Source: an uncultured Desulfovibrio sp. (lineage in GTDB: Bacteria; Desulfobacterota; Desulfovibrionia; Desulfovibrionales; Desulfovibrionaceae). From it: a stretch of DNA of 64,000 nt. A program made the position numbers and the translations under genes. A model generated the notes under the pieces. The model ran no database searches, was not told the origin of the DNA, and saw nothing but the letters and a program-made list of their open reading frames with translations. Where the stretch lies: contig URBN01000003.1 in assembly GCA_900546145.1 (NCBI GenBank), positions 1 through 64,000 on the forward strand, written 5' to 3'. Shown piece after piece: positions 52,672-61,214 of this stretch. How positions within the stretch are numbered: the stretch's first letter is position 1; each line of letters opens with the position of its first letter.

Positions 52672-54038
52672 TTTTTCTCCTTCAGAGGCCATGGTTTCTT
52701 GGGGGTGTTACGCGTGCTGTCTTCATCTATGCACAGGATATGGGCGTAGCGCCCGCTGCGCTTTGCCCGATCGAGGAGCCCGGCAGCCTTTTCACGGCAG
52801 CGGGGGCACACCCCGCGGGGGATCAGCACACAGTAGGAAAGGGGAACCTTCGAAGACTGCGTCTCGATGACGCCAAGGCCGTGACAGTCAGGGCAGATGC
52901 CCCAGCTCTCGGTCTGATGTTCCTGGATATAATCGGTATCGTAGAAAATGCTTTTTCTGCGGGTCCAGAACCCGTCCTTTTCCTCTCCCTCGGTGGGGTG
53001 GCTCGGCGGGTTCATGTACTGATAGAGAACCTTGGCGCCCAGGCGGCGTATATACTCGCCGATCTCGGGAGCCTGCCTCGTGGAGGCCGGCGTCCAGTCC
53101 GGTTCACGGATGTCGTCCGCGGGCAGCCCCGCGAGGGCGAGGCAGATGCCCAGGTTGACATAGGGCAGGGCGCCGCGGATGGAATAGCCGCCCTCGAGCA
53201 CGGCCACGTCGGGGCTGAGGGCCGCGTTCAGGGCAGCGTATCCCTGAGCGGAAAGCTGCTCGTTGGCCAGGGGATCCGTGAAGTGGTTGTCCTGCCCCGC
53301 GGAATTAATCACGAAATCGGGCTTAAAATCGTCTAGGATGGGAAAGACGATATTTTTGAGGACATAGAGGTATCCCTCGTCCGATGTCCCTGGGGGCAGA
53401 GGGATATTGACCGTCCTGCCAAGAGCCGCGGGGCCGCCGTTCTCGCTGAGGAAGCCCGTTCCGGGATAGAGGGTCCTGCCGTCCTGATGAAAGGAAATGA
53501 AAAGGGTGTCCGGGTCATTCCAGAAAATATCCTGGCTGCCATCGGCATGATGCACATCCGTGTCCACGATGGCGATGCGCAGGGGCCTGCCATCGGGATG
53601 CTCGTAATGATCGCGTATCCAGGCGATCATGACGGCCTCGTTGTTGATGTTGCAGAAGCCGCGGTTGCCGTGCACCACGCGCATGGAGTGGTGTCCCGGG
53701 GGACGCACGAGGGCGAAGGCCTTCTGCTCCCTGTTCTCGAGAACGAGGCGGGCGGCCGTGATGGCACCGCCTGCGGAAGCCAGATGAGAGTCCGTGGTCA
53801 CCGCCTGAATGCTGGGCAGACAGAAATGCACGCGTTCTATGTCGGCGTAGCTGCAGAACTCAGGGCGGTATTCCGTGATGCCCTCGATATCGAAAATTCC
53901 TTCTTCCTTGAGCTGGTCGCGCGTGTAGAGCAGACGCTCTTCACGCTCGGGGTGTGTCGGGGAGATGGCCCAGTCGAAAGCCGGGAAAAAGACAACCCCC
54001 AGACTGTTCACCGCTTTGGTAAATAACTGCTTATCCAT
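52662..54038 (-). CDS. HDAC-type (arginase/deacetylase fold) deacetylase with zinc ribbon
   Basis: Zn-dependent deacetylase of the class II HDAC/acetylpolyamine amidohydrolase superfamily, 458 residues. Catalytic residues are in place: RPPGHHSM, DTDVHHADGSQ (Zn Asp and His), SAGQDNHFTDP (Zn Asp) and the GGY tyrosine. The last 90 residues have CPDC and CPRC pairs that can bind zinc. ATG at 54038 follows GTGAAG. As first gene of the polyamine operon it most likely deacetylates acetylated polyamines, but the substrate is inferred from context only. Confidence 0.8.
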   Translation of the reverse strand: MDKQLFTKAVNSLGVVFFPAFDWAISPTHPEREERLLYTRDQLKEEGIFDIEGITEYRPEFCSYADIERVHFCLPSIQAVTTDSHLASAGGAITAARLVLENREQKAFALVRPPGHHSMRVVHGNRGFCNINNEAVMIAWIRDHYEHPDGRPLRIAIVDTDVHHADGSQDIFWNDPDTLFISFHQDGRTLYPGTGFLSENGGPAALGRTVNIPLPPGTSDEGYLYVLKNIVFPILDDFKPDFVINSAGQDNHFTDPLANEQLSAQGYAALNAALSPDVAVLEGGYSIRGALPYVNLGICLALAGLPADDIREPDWTPASTRQAPEIGEYIRRLGAKVLYQYMNPPSHPTEGEEKDGFWTRRKSIFYDTDYIQEHQTESWGICPDCHGLGVIETQSSKVPLSYCVLIPRGVCPRCREKAAGLLDRAKRSGRYAHILCIDEDSTRNTPKKPWPLKEKKWR

Positions 54039-54078
54039 GATTTCTTCACCCGTTCCCGAAAAAGACGGGACGGTACAA

Positions 54079-54420
54079 TCAGCACCCGGTCTTGTCCTCG
54101 AAAATGTCCACGCCGTAACGCACTTCGGAAACGATGCGGCTGAAGTGCGCTGTAGTTTCGGCGAAGACAAGATTTGTTTCCGCCACTACGGCAAACTGCG
54201 CCGCGTCCTCTTCGCCGCTGACCATCACTACTCCTCCGGGAATCTCCCCGTCAAAACGGTAGGCCGTCGCGTAAAGGGTATCGGGATCTCCCATGGAACA
54301 CACAGGGACAAGATCATCTTTTACGCCATCCCGCAGATTCCCGATGAGCGCGCTGTCCTCTTCCGCATCCACGGGCTGAATGCGCAGAATACCGTTAAAA
54401 TCGGCCTTATAAACCTCCAT
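54079..54420 (-). CDS. Small unknown protein
   Basis: A 113-residue acidic soluble protein I do not recognise. It starts MEVYKADFNGILRIQ and ends IVSEVRYGVDIFEDKTGC. AGGAGG is eight bases before the ATG. The start overlaps the tmk end by 14 bases, so it is coupled to tmk. No signal peptide or membrane segment. Confidence 0.65.
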   Translation of the reverse strand: MEVYKADFNGILRIQPVDAEEDSALIGNLRDGVKDDLVPVCSMGDPDTLYATAYRFDGEIPGGVVMVSGEEDAAQFAVVAETNLVFAETTAHFSRIVSEVRYGVDIFEDKTGC

Positions 54421-55078
54421 TGGCTTTCCTCCTCTGGTCACGGGACAGGCGGTCCCGGCATTCCCGGTAGTACTCAAGGCAGCGGGAGAGCACCTCCCCG
54501 CGGGGAGCCGTGGAATCGATAATCCGCATACGCTGCGGTTCGGCCGCAGCGAGCTTCATGAAGCCGCCGCGCACGGCCGCGTGAAATTTCAGCGTCTCGC
54601 TGTCAAAACGGCCTTCGCTCACCTCAGTGCCCTCGGACTGATTGCGGGCCCTGGCTCTGGCCAGGCCCTCTTCCTCAGGCACGTCGAAAACCAGTGTCAG
54701 GTCAGGCCTGAGGCCGCCGGTCACGGCATCGTTAAGAAGGCGGAGACGCCCGAGATCCATACCTCTGGCAAAGCCCTGATAGGCGTAGGTGGAGTCAGCG
54801 TAGCGATCGCAGAGCACCACTTTGCCGGCCGCGAGAGCGGGACGGATGATCTCGGCCACGTGCTGGGCCCTGTCGGCGAGGAAGAGGCAGAGCTCCGCGT
54901 CAGGGGTGATGCGGCTGTTGCAGTCGAGAAGCAGGGTACGCAGGGCCTTTCCGAGGCCGGATCCTCCGGGTTCCCTGGTCACGAGCACGTCCACGCCTTC
55001 CTGCCCGAGTTCCCGGGCCATGTTCTTCAGGGCCGTACTTTTTCCGGCCCCTTCCACACCTTCAAACGTCACAAACAT
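54407..55078 (-). CDS. tmk: Thymidylate kinase
   Basis: Phosphorylates dTMP to dTDP, 223 residues. P-loop EGVEGAGKST (6-15), REPGGS, the DRYADSTYAYQG motif and a lid near 140-155 (RARARNQSEG) are typical. The start and the upstream gene stop overlap as TAATG, so they are translated together. Confidence 0.93.
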   Translation of the reverse strand: MFVTFEGVEGAGKSTALKNMARELGQEGVDVLVTREPGGSGLGKALRTLLLDCNSRITPDAELCLFLADRAQHVAEIIRPALAAGKVVLCDRYADSTYAYQGFARGMDLGRLRLLNDAVTGGLRPDLTLVFDVPEEEGLARARARNQSEGTEVSEGRFDSETLKFHAAVRGGFMKLAAAEPQRMRIIDSTAPRGEVLSRCLEYYRECRDRLSRDQRRKANGGL

Positions 55079-56442
55079 TATTTATCCCCGCCAAAATTCA
55101 GAAGCGAGCACTGCTCAACGCGCACGTGCCTGTGAGGTTTCTTCCTGCCGCCATCCCCGGCCGTCTCCCGCGCGGGCTTTTCGGAAGCAGGGAATTTTTC
55201 TTCCTTTACCTCCCGCGTGTGACATTCAGGCGACACTGCCTTTTCCGTGACAAAGTCCTCGGGCAGAGCCTCGTCGAACGGGATCTCCTCCGGAGGACAT
55301 TCCACCCAGTCATCGGGGATATCGATCGGCCCCGCTCCATCATCCGCCACCCCCGCATCACCGCTGCTTTTCACAGCTGCAGAAGCGGGGGCCACCCTAA
55401 AATCCGCGCTTTCCTCACTTCCCTTGGCGCCGGGAGCATCACTCTGCTCCGGAGGTTCCGGCTCCGGATCCGTCCCTGGCGTGCGCTCGGGATGATAGAG
55501 CCCGGCCCCCAGCCCCTTAACGAAGGTGCACTGGCCCACGGGAATCTCTTTCAGATGTGAAGTCATCATATTCATATGTGAATCAAGATAATCCGCCGCG
55601 AAAAGCGCGAGTGCCTCACGGCTCTGCGGCGGTTTGACCGCCCCGTACTCAATATGCCCGTGATGGCTCAGGAGGAGATGGAAGAAATGCTCCTTCAGGG
55701 GCTCAGGCAGACCGGCCTTCCGGCAGTAAGGGTCAAGCATGAGCACGCCCAGCGTGAGGTGCCCCATAAGGTTGCCCTCCGGGGTATATGTTGTCTCGAA
55801 GGCTGTGCTCCGCATCTCCCGCATCTTGCCGATGTCGTGAAACAGGGCTCCCGCCAGCAGAATCTGCCTGTCGAGATCCGGAAAGAGATCCGCTTCGGCC
55901 TGACAGGCGCGGAAGACGCCCAGGGTGTGCACGGCGAGTCCGCCGGCTCCGGCGTGATGCATGGCGGTGGCCGCGCTGGCGTTCATGAAGAGGGAGTCGT
56001 TCCCGTCCTCATCGAAAAATCCCTTCACCAGGTTTTTCCAGGGAGCGTAGGTGAATTCCCTGTCCGCAAGGGCCATGAGTTCTTCGTAGGCGCCCCTGCC
56101 GTCGTAGGGGGAGGGGGGCAGGAATTCGGATATATCTATCCCGGCGATCTCCCCGGGAGTGAGCGGCGTCACGCCGCTGATCTTCACCTGCGGCATTCCG
56201 TTGAAAAACTCCACTCGCCCCGTCACATGGGCGAATATGTCGTTATCCAGCGATTCCGGGACGAGGCGGCCCCGCGTCATCCAGATCTTCGCGGCCACAC
56301 TGCCGGACCTGTCCTTGAGCACGAGGTCCCAGTACGGGTTGTTCTTCTTGTCCAACCTCTTCTGTACGCCGGTAAGGGCGTACACGCCGTCCACGGGCTG
56401 TTCCCGCTGGATAAGCGTGCTGATGGAGTCACCCCTGTTCAC
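55078..56442 (-). CDS. YhaM-like OB-HD exoribonuclease with acidic tail
   Basis: HD-domain nuclease of about 454 residues. The first 85 residues form an OB fold (GVYALTGVQKRLDKKNNPYWDLVLKDRSG). The HD domain at about 125-300 has HTLGVFR, LLAGALFHDIGKM and SHHGHIEYGAV with the metal His and Asp. This is the build of YhaM 3'-5' exoribonucleases. The last 130 residues are Glu/Pro/Ala-rich and not part of the family. The GTG at 56442 is chosen for the GGGAG five bases upstream and because the frame above it has no ribosome site. Confidence 0.83.
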   Translation of the reverse strand: MNRGDSISTLIQREQPVDGVYALTGVQKRLDKKNNPYWDLVLKDRSGSVAAKIWMTRGRLVPESLDNDIFAHVTGRVEFFNGMPQVKISGVTPLTPGEIAGIDISEFLPPSPYDGRGAYEELMALADREFTYAPWKNLVKGFFDEDGNDSLFMNASAATAMHHAGAGGLAVHTLGVFRACQAEADLFPDLDRQILLAGALFHDIGKMREMRSTAFETTYTPEGNLMGHLTLGVLMLDPYCRKAGLPEPLKEHFFHLLLSHHGHIEYGAVKPPQSREALALFAADYLDSHMNMMTSHLKEIPVGQCTFVKGLGAGLYHPERTPGTDPEPEPPEQSDAPGAKGSEESADFRVAPASAAVKSSGDAGVADDGAGPIDIPDDWVECPPEEIPFDEALPEDFVTEKAVSPECHTREVKEEKFPASEKPARETAGDGGRKKPHRHVRVEQCSLLNFGGDK

Positions 56443-56681
56443 AGCTGCTCCCTGCCGGCCAGCCAGAAAATACCCGGGAAAAACACCGGGCCAAAGCCCC
56501 CCGCGAGGCCGGCCGGATCGGGAGAGGGGCAGGATATATTTGTGACCCAATTGACCCGCTTTCGCAACGGATGTCAACGCCGGCGCCCTTGAAAATAGAC
56601 GTCCGGGGCCGTAAACTCCCTCCGTTCCGGGCAAACGGCCCGCATAAGGAGGAAGCGCCCCCACGGGACGCCTGAATAAGT

Positions 56682-57443
56682 ATGGATGTATTGCTGACCA
56701 ACGACGATGGTATACGCGCCGTCGGCCTGAGGGCCCTGTACGACGCTCTTCTGACCCGCGGCCACACGGTGCATGTGGTGGCTCCCATGCGCCAGCAGTC
56801 GGGCGTCGGGCACTCTCTCACGGTGTTTGAGCCCCTGAGGGCCTACCCCTTCGATCAGGACGACTTCCACGGGCTCGGCATCTACGGCACGCCCACAGAC
56901 TGCGTGAAGCTCGCGCTTTCCATGCTCCTCGAAAAAAAGCCGGACATCGTCATGAGCGGCATCAACGCAGGCCCCAATGTGGGTCCCGATATTCTGTACT
57001 CGGGTACCGTGGGCGCTGCCACGGAAGCCTGCCACCAGGGCATCGCCTCCATGGCCTTCTCCAATGATGATGAGTCGCAGACGGACATCCAGAGCAAGGC
57101 CCGCCACGCCGTGGCCCTCGCGGAAAGCATCGACTGGAGCCGGATTCCGAAGGGCAGGGTCATCAACGTCAACTATCCCAAAGGCCCCCTGTCCAAGAAC
57201 CGGGGCCTGCGCGTGTGCCGCCAGACAACGGCTGTCTGGAAGAACGACTACCTCGAACGCAGGGACCCCCGCGGAAGCCGCTACTGGTGGCTTATGGGCG
57301 AAATTCCTCCGGAGACCATCAACGCCGGATCAGACAAAGATCTCCTTTCCCGCGGCTTCATCACCGTGACCCCCCTGCGCTTCGATTTCACGGACGAAGA
57401 CACCATACGGGTTCTGGACGCCCTGCAGCTTCCTGAAAACTGA
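56682..57443 (+). CDS. surE: 5'/3'-nucleotidase SurE
   Basis: Metal-dependent nucleoside 5'-monophosphatase linked to stationary-phase survival, 253 residues. The LLTNDDGIRA motif (3-12) carries the metal Asp pair, and SGINAGPNVGPDILYSGTVGAATE is the family signature. No ribosome site lies close to the ATG: the nearest AGGAGG is about 30 bases upstream, and a stop codon excludes an earlier start. Confidence 0.93.
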   Translation: MDVLLTNDDGIRAVGLRALYDALLTRGHTVHVVAPMRQQSGVGHSLTVFEPLRAYPFDQDDFHGLGIYGTPTDCVKLALSMLLEKKPDIVMSGINAGPNVGPDILYSGTVGAATEACHQGIASMAFSNDDESQTDIQSKARHAVALAESIDWSRIPKGRVINVNYPKGPLSKNRGLRVCRQTTAVWKNDYLERRDPRGSRYWWLMGEIPPETINAGSDKDLLSRGFITVTPLRFDFTDEDTIRVLDALQLPEN

Positions 57444-57464
57444 AACAAAATCTTTCCTAAACTG

Positions 57465-57491
57465 TTGTTTGAATGCCAAATCTGTTATACA
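57465..57491 (+). promoter_or_regulatory. Candidate promoter of fba
   Basis: TTGTTT (57465-57470), a 15-base spacer and TATACA (57486-57491). The spacer is short, but the -10 box is good. Confidence 0.4.
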
Positions 57492-57541
57492 TTAGCCGCG
57501 ACTCCTCCCATGCAGGGAGATGAGCAAACAGGAGGCTCGAC

Positions 57542-58468
57542 ATGCCGCTTATTGGACCCAAAGAAATGTTCAAGGCCGCCTATGACGGCCACTACGCCAT
57601 CGGCGCCTTCAACGTGAACAACATGGAAATCATCCAGGGCATCATGCAGGCTGCCGCGGATGAAAAATCCCCTGTTATTCTTCAGGTTTCCGCCGGTGCC
57701 CGCAAATACGCCGGTCAGATTTACATCATGAAGCTCGTCGAGGCCGCTCTCACCGAATCGCCCGAGGTTCCGGTCTGCGTCCATCTCGACCACGGCCCGT
57801 CCTTCGAAATGTGCAAGGACTGCATCGACGGCGGATTCACTTCCGTCATGATTGACGGCTCGGCCCTGCCTTATGAGGAAAACGTGGCCCTGACCAAGAA
57901 GGTCGTTGACTACGCTCATCCGAGAGGCGTGTGGGTTGAAGCCGAACTCGGCAAGCTCGCCGGCATCGAAGAGCACGTGAAGTCCGAAGGGCATCAGTTC
58001 ACCGACCCGGATCAGGCTGTCGACTTCGTCGAAAAGACCGGATGCGACTCCCTGGCCGTTGCCATCGGCACCAGCCACGGCGCTTACAAGTTTAAGGGCG
58101 AAGCCAAACTCGACTTCCCCCGCCTTGAAACCATCTGCGAAAAGCTTCCCAACTATCCTCTCGTCCTCCACGGGGCCTCTTCCGTGCCGCATGAGTTCGT
58201 CGAGGAATGCAACAAGTACGGCGGCAACGTAGGCGACGCCCGCGGCGTGCCGGAAGACATGCTGCGCAGGGCCGCCACCATGGGCGTCTGCAAAATCAAC
58301 GTGGACACCGATATCCGTCTGGCCCTGACCGCGTCCATCCGCAAGTACATGGTCGAGCATCCGGAAGCCTTCGATCCGCGCAAGTACCTCGGACCCGCCC
58401 GCGACGCCGTCCGCAACATGGTCGCCCACAAGATTCATGACGTGATGGGCTCTTCCGGCAGGGCCTAG
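57542..58468 (+). CDS. fba: Class II fructose-bisphosphate aldolase
   Basis: Zn-dependent aldolase of glycolysis and gluconeogenesis, 308 residues. Zinc ligands lie in VHLDHGPSFE, VVLHGASS-type (here LVLHGASSVP) and the phosphate-binding IGTSHGAYKF and KINVDTDIR segments. AGGAGG precedes the ATG. It ends at a strong terminator. Confidence 0.94.
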   Translation: MPLIGPKEMFKAAYDGHYAIGAFNVNNMEIIQGIMQAAADEKSPVILQVSAGARKYAGQIYIMKLVEAALTESPEVPVCVHLDHGPSFEMCKDCIDGGFTSVMIDGSALPYEENVALTKKVVDYAHPRGVWVEAELGKLAGIEEHVKSEGHQFTDPDQAVDFVEKTGCDSLAVAIGTSHGAYKFKGEAKLDFPRLETICEKLPNYPLVLHGASSVPHEFVEECNKYGGNVGDARGVPEDMLRRAATMGVCKINVDTDIRLALTASIRKYMVEHPEAFDPRKYLGPARDAVRNMVAHKIHDVMGSSGRA

Positions 58469-58509
58469 CCCTTCCGGCGAACGTCATTCCGTTTCTTCCC
58501 AGAGGCAGG

Positions 58510-58547
58510 AAGGGCGCCGGCCAAATCCCGGCGCCCTTCTCTTTTTC
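58510..58547 (+). terminator. Terminator of fba
   Basis: AAGGGCGCCGG (58510-58520) and CCGGCGCCCTT (58528-58538), 11 perfect pairs, followed by a T-rich tail. Confidence 0.92.
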
Positions 58548-58551
58548 TCTC

Positions 58552-59208
58552 TCAGCGCAGGTTGAGGTATTTGTGCATCTGTACGGACAGGCGCCAGTTG
58601 TGCCTCATGCACGTCCCGATACAGAGCTTTGTGGCCTCGCGTCCCTGGCTCACGGGCTGGAGCCAGACTTTCGATGCCGGCAGAGCGGCGAGACGCTCAG
58701 ACCAGCGGTCAAGATCCTCCTGTGTGGCCACGGGAAGCTTTACCTCGTCGGCCCGGCTCCAGCACGACTCCACCACGGGCGCAGCCTTGGGAGACAGGGT
58801 CACCCAGACTCCGTCCGGCACAGCGACCGGTTCGGTGCCGCTCGTCTCAACCTGGACGCTGCAGCCCCGCTCAAGGAGGGCTGCGGCAAACCCGGCTATG
58901 GGCTGGCGGCAGGGCTCCCCGCCGGTGAGCACCACATGGATGCCCGGCGTCTTTCCCTCCTCGAGGACGTTCAGGAGCCAGTCCTCACCGGCAAGGGTAT
59001 AGCGGGAATCCGCGGCCTTTTTCTCCAAGACAACCCGGCTCTCATCCGGCAGTCTGTCCTTCGGATCACATTTCTGCGCGTATCCTGTGTCGCACCAGGG
59101 ACAGCCGACGGAGCAGCCCTGCAGCCGGAAAAAGACAGAGGGCGTTCCCGTGAAGGCGCCTTCCCCCTGCAGGGACCAGAAAATCTCATTGACCAGAAGG
59201 GCTGCCAT
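58552..59208 (-). CDS. queE: 7-carboxy-7-deazaguanine synthase
   Basis: Radical SAM enzyme of queuosine synthesis, 218 residues. The cluster motif CSVGCPWCD is near residue 32-40. EIFWSLQGEGAFTGTPSVFFR at the start and GGEPCRQP are family-typical. Its start overlaps the queD stop as TGATG, so it is coupled with QueD. Confidence 0.92.
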   Translation of the reverse strand: MAALLVNEIFWSLQGEGAFTGTPSVFFRLQGCSVGCPWCDTGYAQKCDPKDRLPDESRVVLEKKAADSRYTLAGEDWLLNVLEEGKTPGIHVVLTGGEPCRQPIAGFAAALLERGCSVQVETSGTEPVAVPDGVWVTLSPKAAPVVESCWSRADEVKLPVATQEDLDRWSERLAALPASKVWLQPVSQGREATKLCIGTCMRHNWRLSVQMHKYLNLR

Positions 59209-59642
59209 CAGTCCGCGCTCCAGCAGGCCTGACTGCCGTCCGTTTCGTAAACGACCACGCGGCTCACGCGCACGCCTTTCATGCCGGCTTCAGCCATGGC
59301 CTTCGGGAAAAGTGTCTGCGCAAGATAAGCGGCCATGTTCTCGGCCGTGGGGTTAAAGGGCACCACACGCACGGATCCGTCAGTAAGCAGAGCAGAAAGC
59401 TGCCCGGACAGGGGATCGTCCCGGAAGAGCAGGGTGCGGTGATCCCAGGCTTCCTCCAGGGCGCCAAAAAGCACGCGCTTGACTTCCACAAAATCGACGA
59501 CCATGCCGAGTTCGTTCATTTTGTCTGCCGTGAGGGTCACCAGAATGCGGTAATTGTGCCCGTGCAGGCGCTCACAGCGGCCTCCGTATTCGTACAGTCT
59601 GTGCGCCGCCGAAATGACGTGCTCGCGCGTAATTTCCATCAT
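59208..59642 (-). CDS. queD: 6-carboxytetrahydropterin synthase
   Basis: Makes 6-carboxytetrahydropterin from dihydroneopterin triphosphate, feeding QueE, 144 residues. The zinc histidines (AAHRLYEY, LHGHNY) and the catalytic Cys in GRCERLHGH are present. GGAGG precedes the ATG. It is first in a two-gene unit. Confidence 0.93.
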   Translation of the reverse strand: MMEITREHVISAAHRLYEYGGRCERLHGHNYRILVTLTADKMNELGMVVDFVEVKRVLFGALEEAWDHRTLLFRDDPLSGQLSALLTDGSVRVVPFNPTAENMAAYLAQTLFPKAMAEAGMKGVRVSRVVVYETDGSQACWSAD

Positions 59643-59733
59643 AGCTGTTCCTCCAGGAAATGATCAGGCGGAAAGGACACTGTCCGTTTCCGCGCCTGAG
59701 AGCATGCCAAAAGCGGGCGGCTCTCTCAAGGCC

Positions 59734-59762
59734 TTGCAGGCCGGCATGCCGTTGGCTAAAAC
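59734..59762 (+). promoter_or_regulatory. Candidate promoter of the FAS-like/bioF cluster
   Basis: TTGCAG (59734-59739), a 17-base spacer and TAAAAC (59757-59762). A palindrome GGCATGCC lies inside the spacer, with a second GCATGCC at 59702, either of which could be an operator. I see no clear BirA box. Confidence 0.35.
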
Positions 59763-59787
59763 TGAGAACCTTCAGAGGAGAAGAGCC

Positions 59788-60090
59788 ATGCAAAAGTCCG
59801 GCGTCCTGCATTTCGATCCCGGCCTGCCCCTTTTCAGGGAGCACTTTCCGGGCGCCCCGCGCGTCCCGGGAAGCCTTATCATCGCGGCCCTGGCCGAAGA
59901 AGCCGGACTCCTTTTCCCGCACCTTCTGCCCGTCAGGGCCGGGCGCTTCCGCTTCCGCCTCTTTCTCACGCCGGGGGACTGGCCCTTCAGCATGGAGTAT
60001 GACGAAACCGGAAGCCGCGTGCTCTGCCGCGTCGGCTCGGACAGGATCATGGCTGATGGCGTTCTTGTCATGAAGAGGAAGGACAGCTGA
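59788..60090 (+). CDS. FabZ-like hotdog protein 1 (His kept, Glu lost)
   Basis: Single-hotdog protein of 100 residues of the 3-hydroxyacyl-ACP dehydratase family. The key motif HFPGAPRVPGSLIIAALAEEAG aligns with FabZ HFPGxPxxPGVLILEAMAQATG. The catalytic His is present, but the catalytic Glu position is Ala. It lacks the N-terminal 40 residues of typical FabZ. GAGGAGAAG precedes the ATG. It overlaps the SDR gene start by one base. It may pair with hotdog 2 at 62459. Confidence 0.8.
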   Translation: MQKSGVLHFDPGLPLFREHFPGAPRVPGSLIIAALAEEAGLLFPHLLPVRAGRFRFRLFLTPGDWPFSMEYDETGSRVLCRVGSDRIMADGVLVMKRKDS

Positions 60091-60809
60091 TGGCCGCGTA
60101 TCCTTCCCCCGTGCTCATCACGGGCGCAGGCTCGGAGCTGGCCCAGGGACTGCGCGCGCGCCTCGAGGCCTGCGGCGTCCCCTGCTTCATGGCCTGCCGC
60201 TCGGAAAAATCCCTTCTCGCCTGCCGCGGAAAGGGACAGGCCGCCGCTCTTCTGACACGCCCCGAGGATCTCCCGGCTCTCTGCCGCGAAGCCCTTGGAA
60301 GCGAGCCGGAAGGCCTTGCCGACTTCCAGCACTCCCCTTTCGAAAGCCTGCTCGCCCAGGCCTCTCCCTCCGATATCGAAGCCTGGGCCGCCGGCGACAT
60401 CGCCCTCAGGGCCCGCGTCCTGCGGGCACTTTCCCGCTCCATGCTGGCCCGCCGCAGGGGACGCTGCCTTTTCATTTCCTCAGCCGCAGCCGATCGCCCC
60501 GCGCCGGGACAGGGCTTTTACGCCGCAGCCAAGCTGGCAGGCGAGGCGCTCTACCGGAGCCTCGGGCTTGAGCTCGGGCGCCGGGGCGTCACAGCCTGCT
60601 CGCTCAGGCTCTCCTGGATAGACGCGGGCAGGGGACGCCGTTTTCTCTCAGGGCGCTCGGACAAAGCCTCGGAACGCATGCCCACGGGCCATCTCGTCAC
60701 TGCGGACGAAGCTTTCGACGCCATGCTCTTCCTTCTGAAAACCCCATCATTCAACGCCACCACGGCAGTCCTCGACGGAGGACTTTCCTCCGCCAAAATT
60801 CCACTGTAG
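60090..60809 (+). CDS. SDR oxidoreductase, FabG-like
   Basis: Short-chain dehydrogenase of 239 residues. The TGAGSELAQG nucleotide site is at residues 11-20, and the catalytic Ser (FISSAAAD) and YAAAK tetrad residues are present. It likely reduces a 3-oxoacyl-ACP in this cluster. Its length is typical, and its sequence differs from housekeeping FabG. Confidence 0.82.
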   Translation: MAAYPSPVLITGAGSELAQGLRARLEACGVPCFMACRSEKSLLACRGKGQAAALLTRPEDLPALCREALGSEPEGLADFQHSPFESLLAQASPSDIEAWAAGDIALRARVLRALSRSMLARRRGRCLFISSAAADRPAPGQGFYAAAKLAGEALYRSLGLELGRRGVTACSLRLSWIDAGRGRRFLSGRSDKASERMPTGHLVTADEAFDAMLFLLKTPSFNATTAVLDGGLSSAKIPL

Positions 60810-60817
60810 AAAAAACC

Positions 60818-61207
60818 ATGGACAGGAAAAACATACTTGAAGGCATCATAGGCATAGCCGCTGACATTTTCGAATGCCCCGCGTCATCACTCGGGGAAGA
60901 CACCAGGCTTTTCACCGATCTCCCCTGCGAATCCATCGATCTGCTCGAAATCGCGGCCAGGATAGCTCAGGATTATCATATTCAGGTGGACGATGATGCC
61001 GTCTTTCTGCGCTCCCTGCGCCCCTACCTTGAGGAAAACAGGGGACAGGGCGGCGCGGCGGAGCTCATTCTTAAAAAATACCCGTGGCTCGGCGCCGGCC
61101 GCGCCACCGGCATCGCCTCCGCGCTCGGAGATCCCTCGCCCCTCGTAACCCTCGGCGACGTGGCCTCCTACACTGCCTGGGCTGCCGGTATCCGGGAAAA
61201 AGACTGA
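60818..61207 (+). CDS. Acyl carrier protein with an internal insertion
   Basis: ACP-like protein of 129 residues where the usual size is about 78. The phosphopantetheine Ser39 is in PCESIDLLEIA, which matches the DSLDxxEL motif apart from Glu for Asp. About 45 residues (62-108) are inserted before the final helix, whose VTLGDVASYTAW end matches the ACP helix IV. It should carry the growing acyl chain between the enzymes of this cluster. Confidence 0.8.
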   Translation: MDRKNILEGIIGIAADIFECPASSLGEDTRLFTDLPCESIDLLEIAARIAQDYHIQVDDDAVFLRSLRPYLEENRGQGGAAELILKKYPWLGAGRATGIASALGDPSPLVTLGDVASYTAWAAGIREKD

Positions 61208-61214
61208 GGCTCCC

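Noticed and set aside
59643..59787. BirA operator upstream of the FAS-like/bioF cluster
   Set aside because: I looked for the TTGTAAACC-type box and its inverted partner and saw no convincing match.
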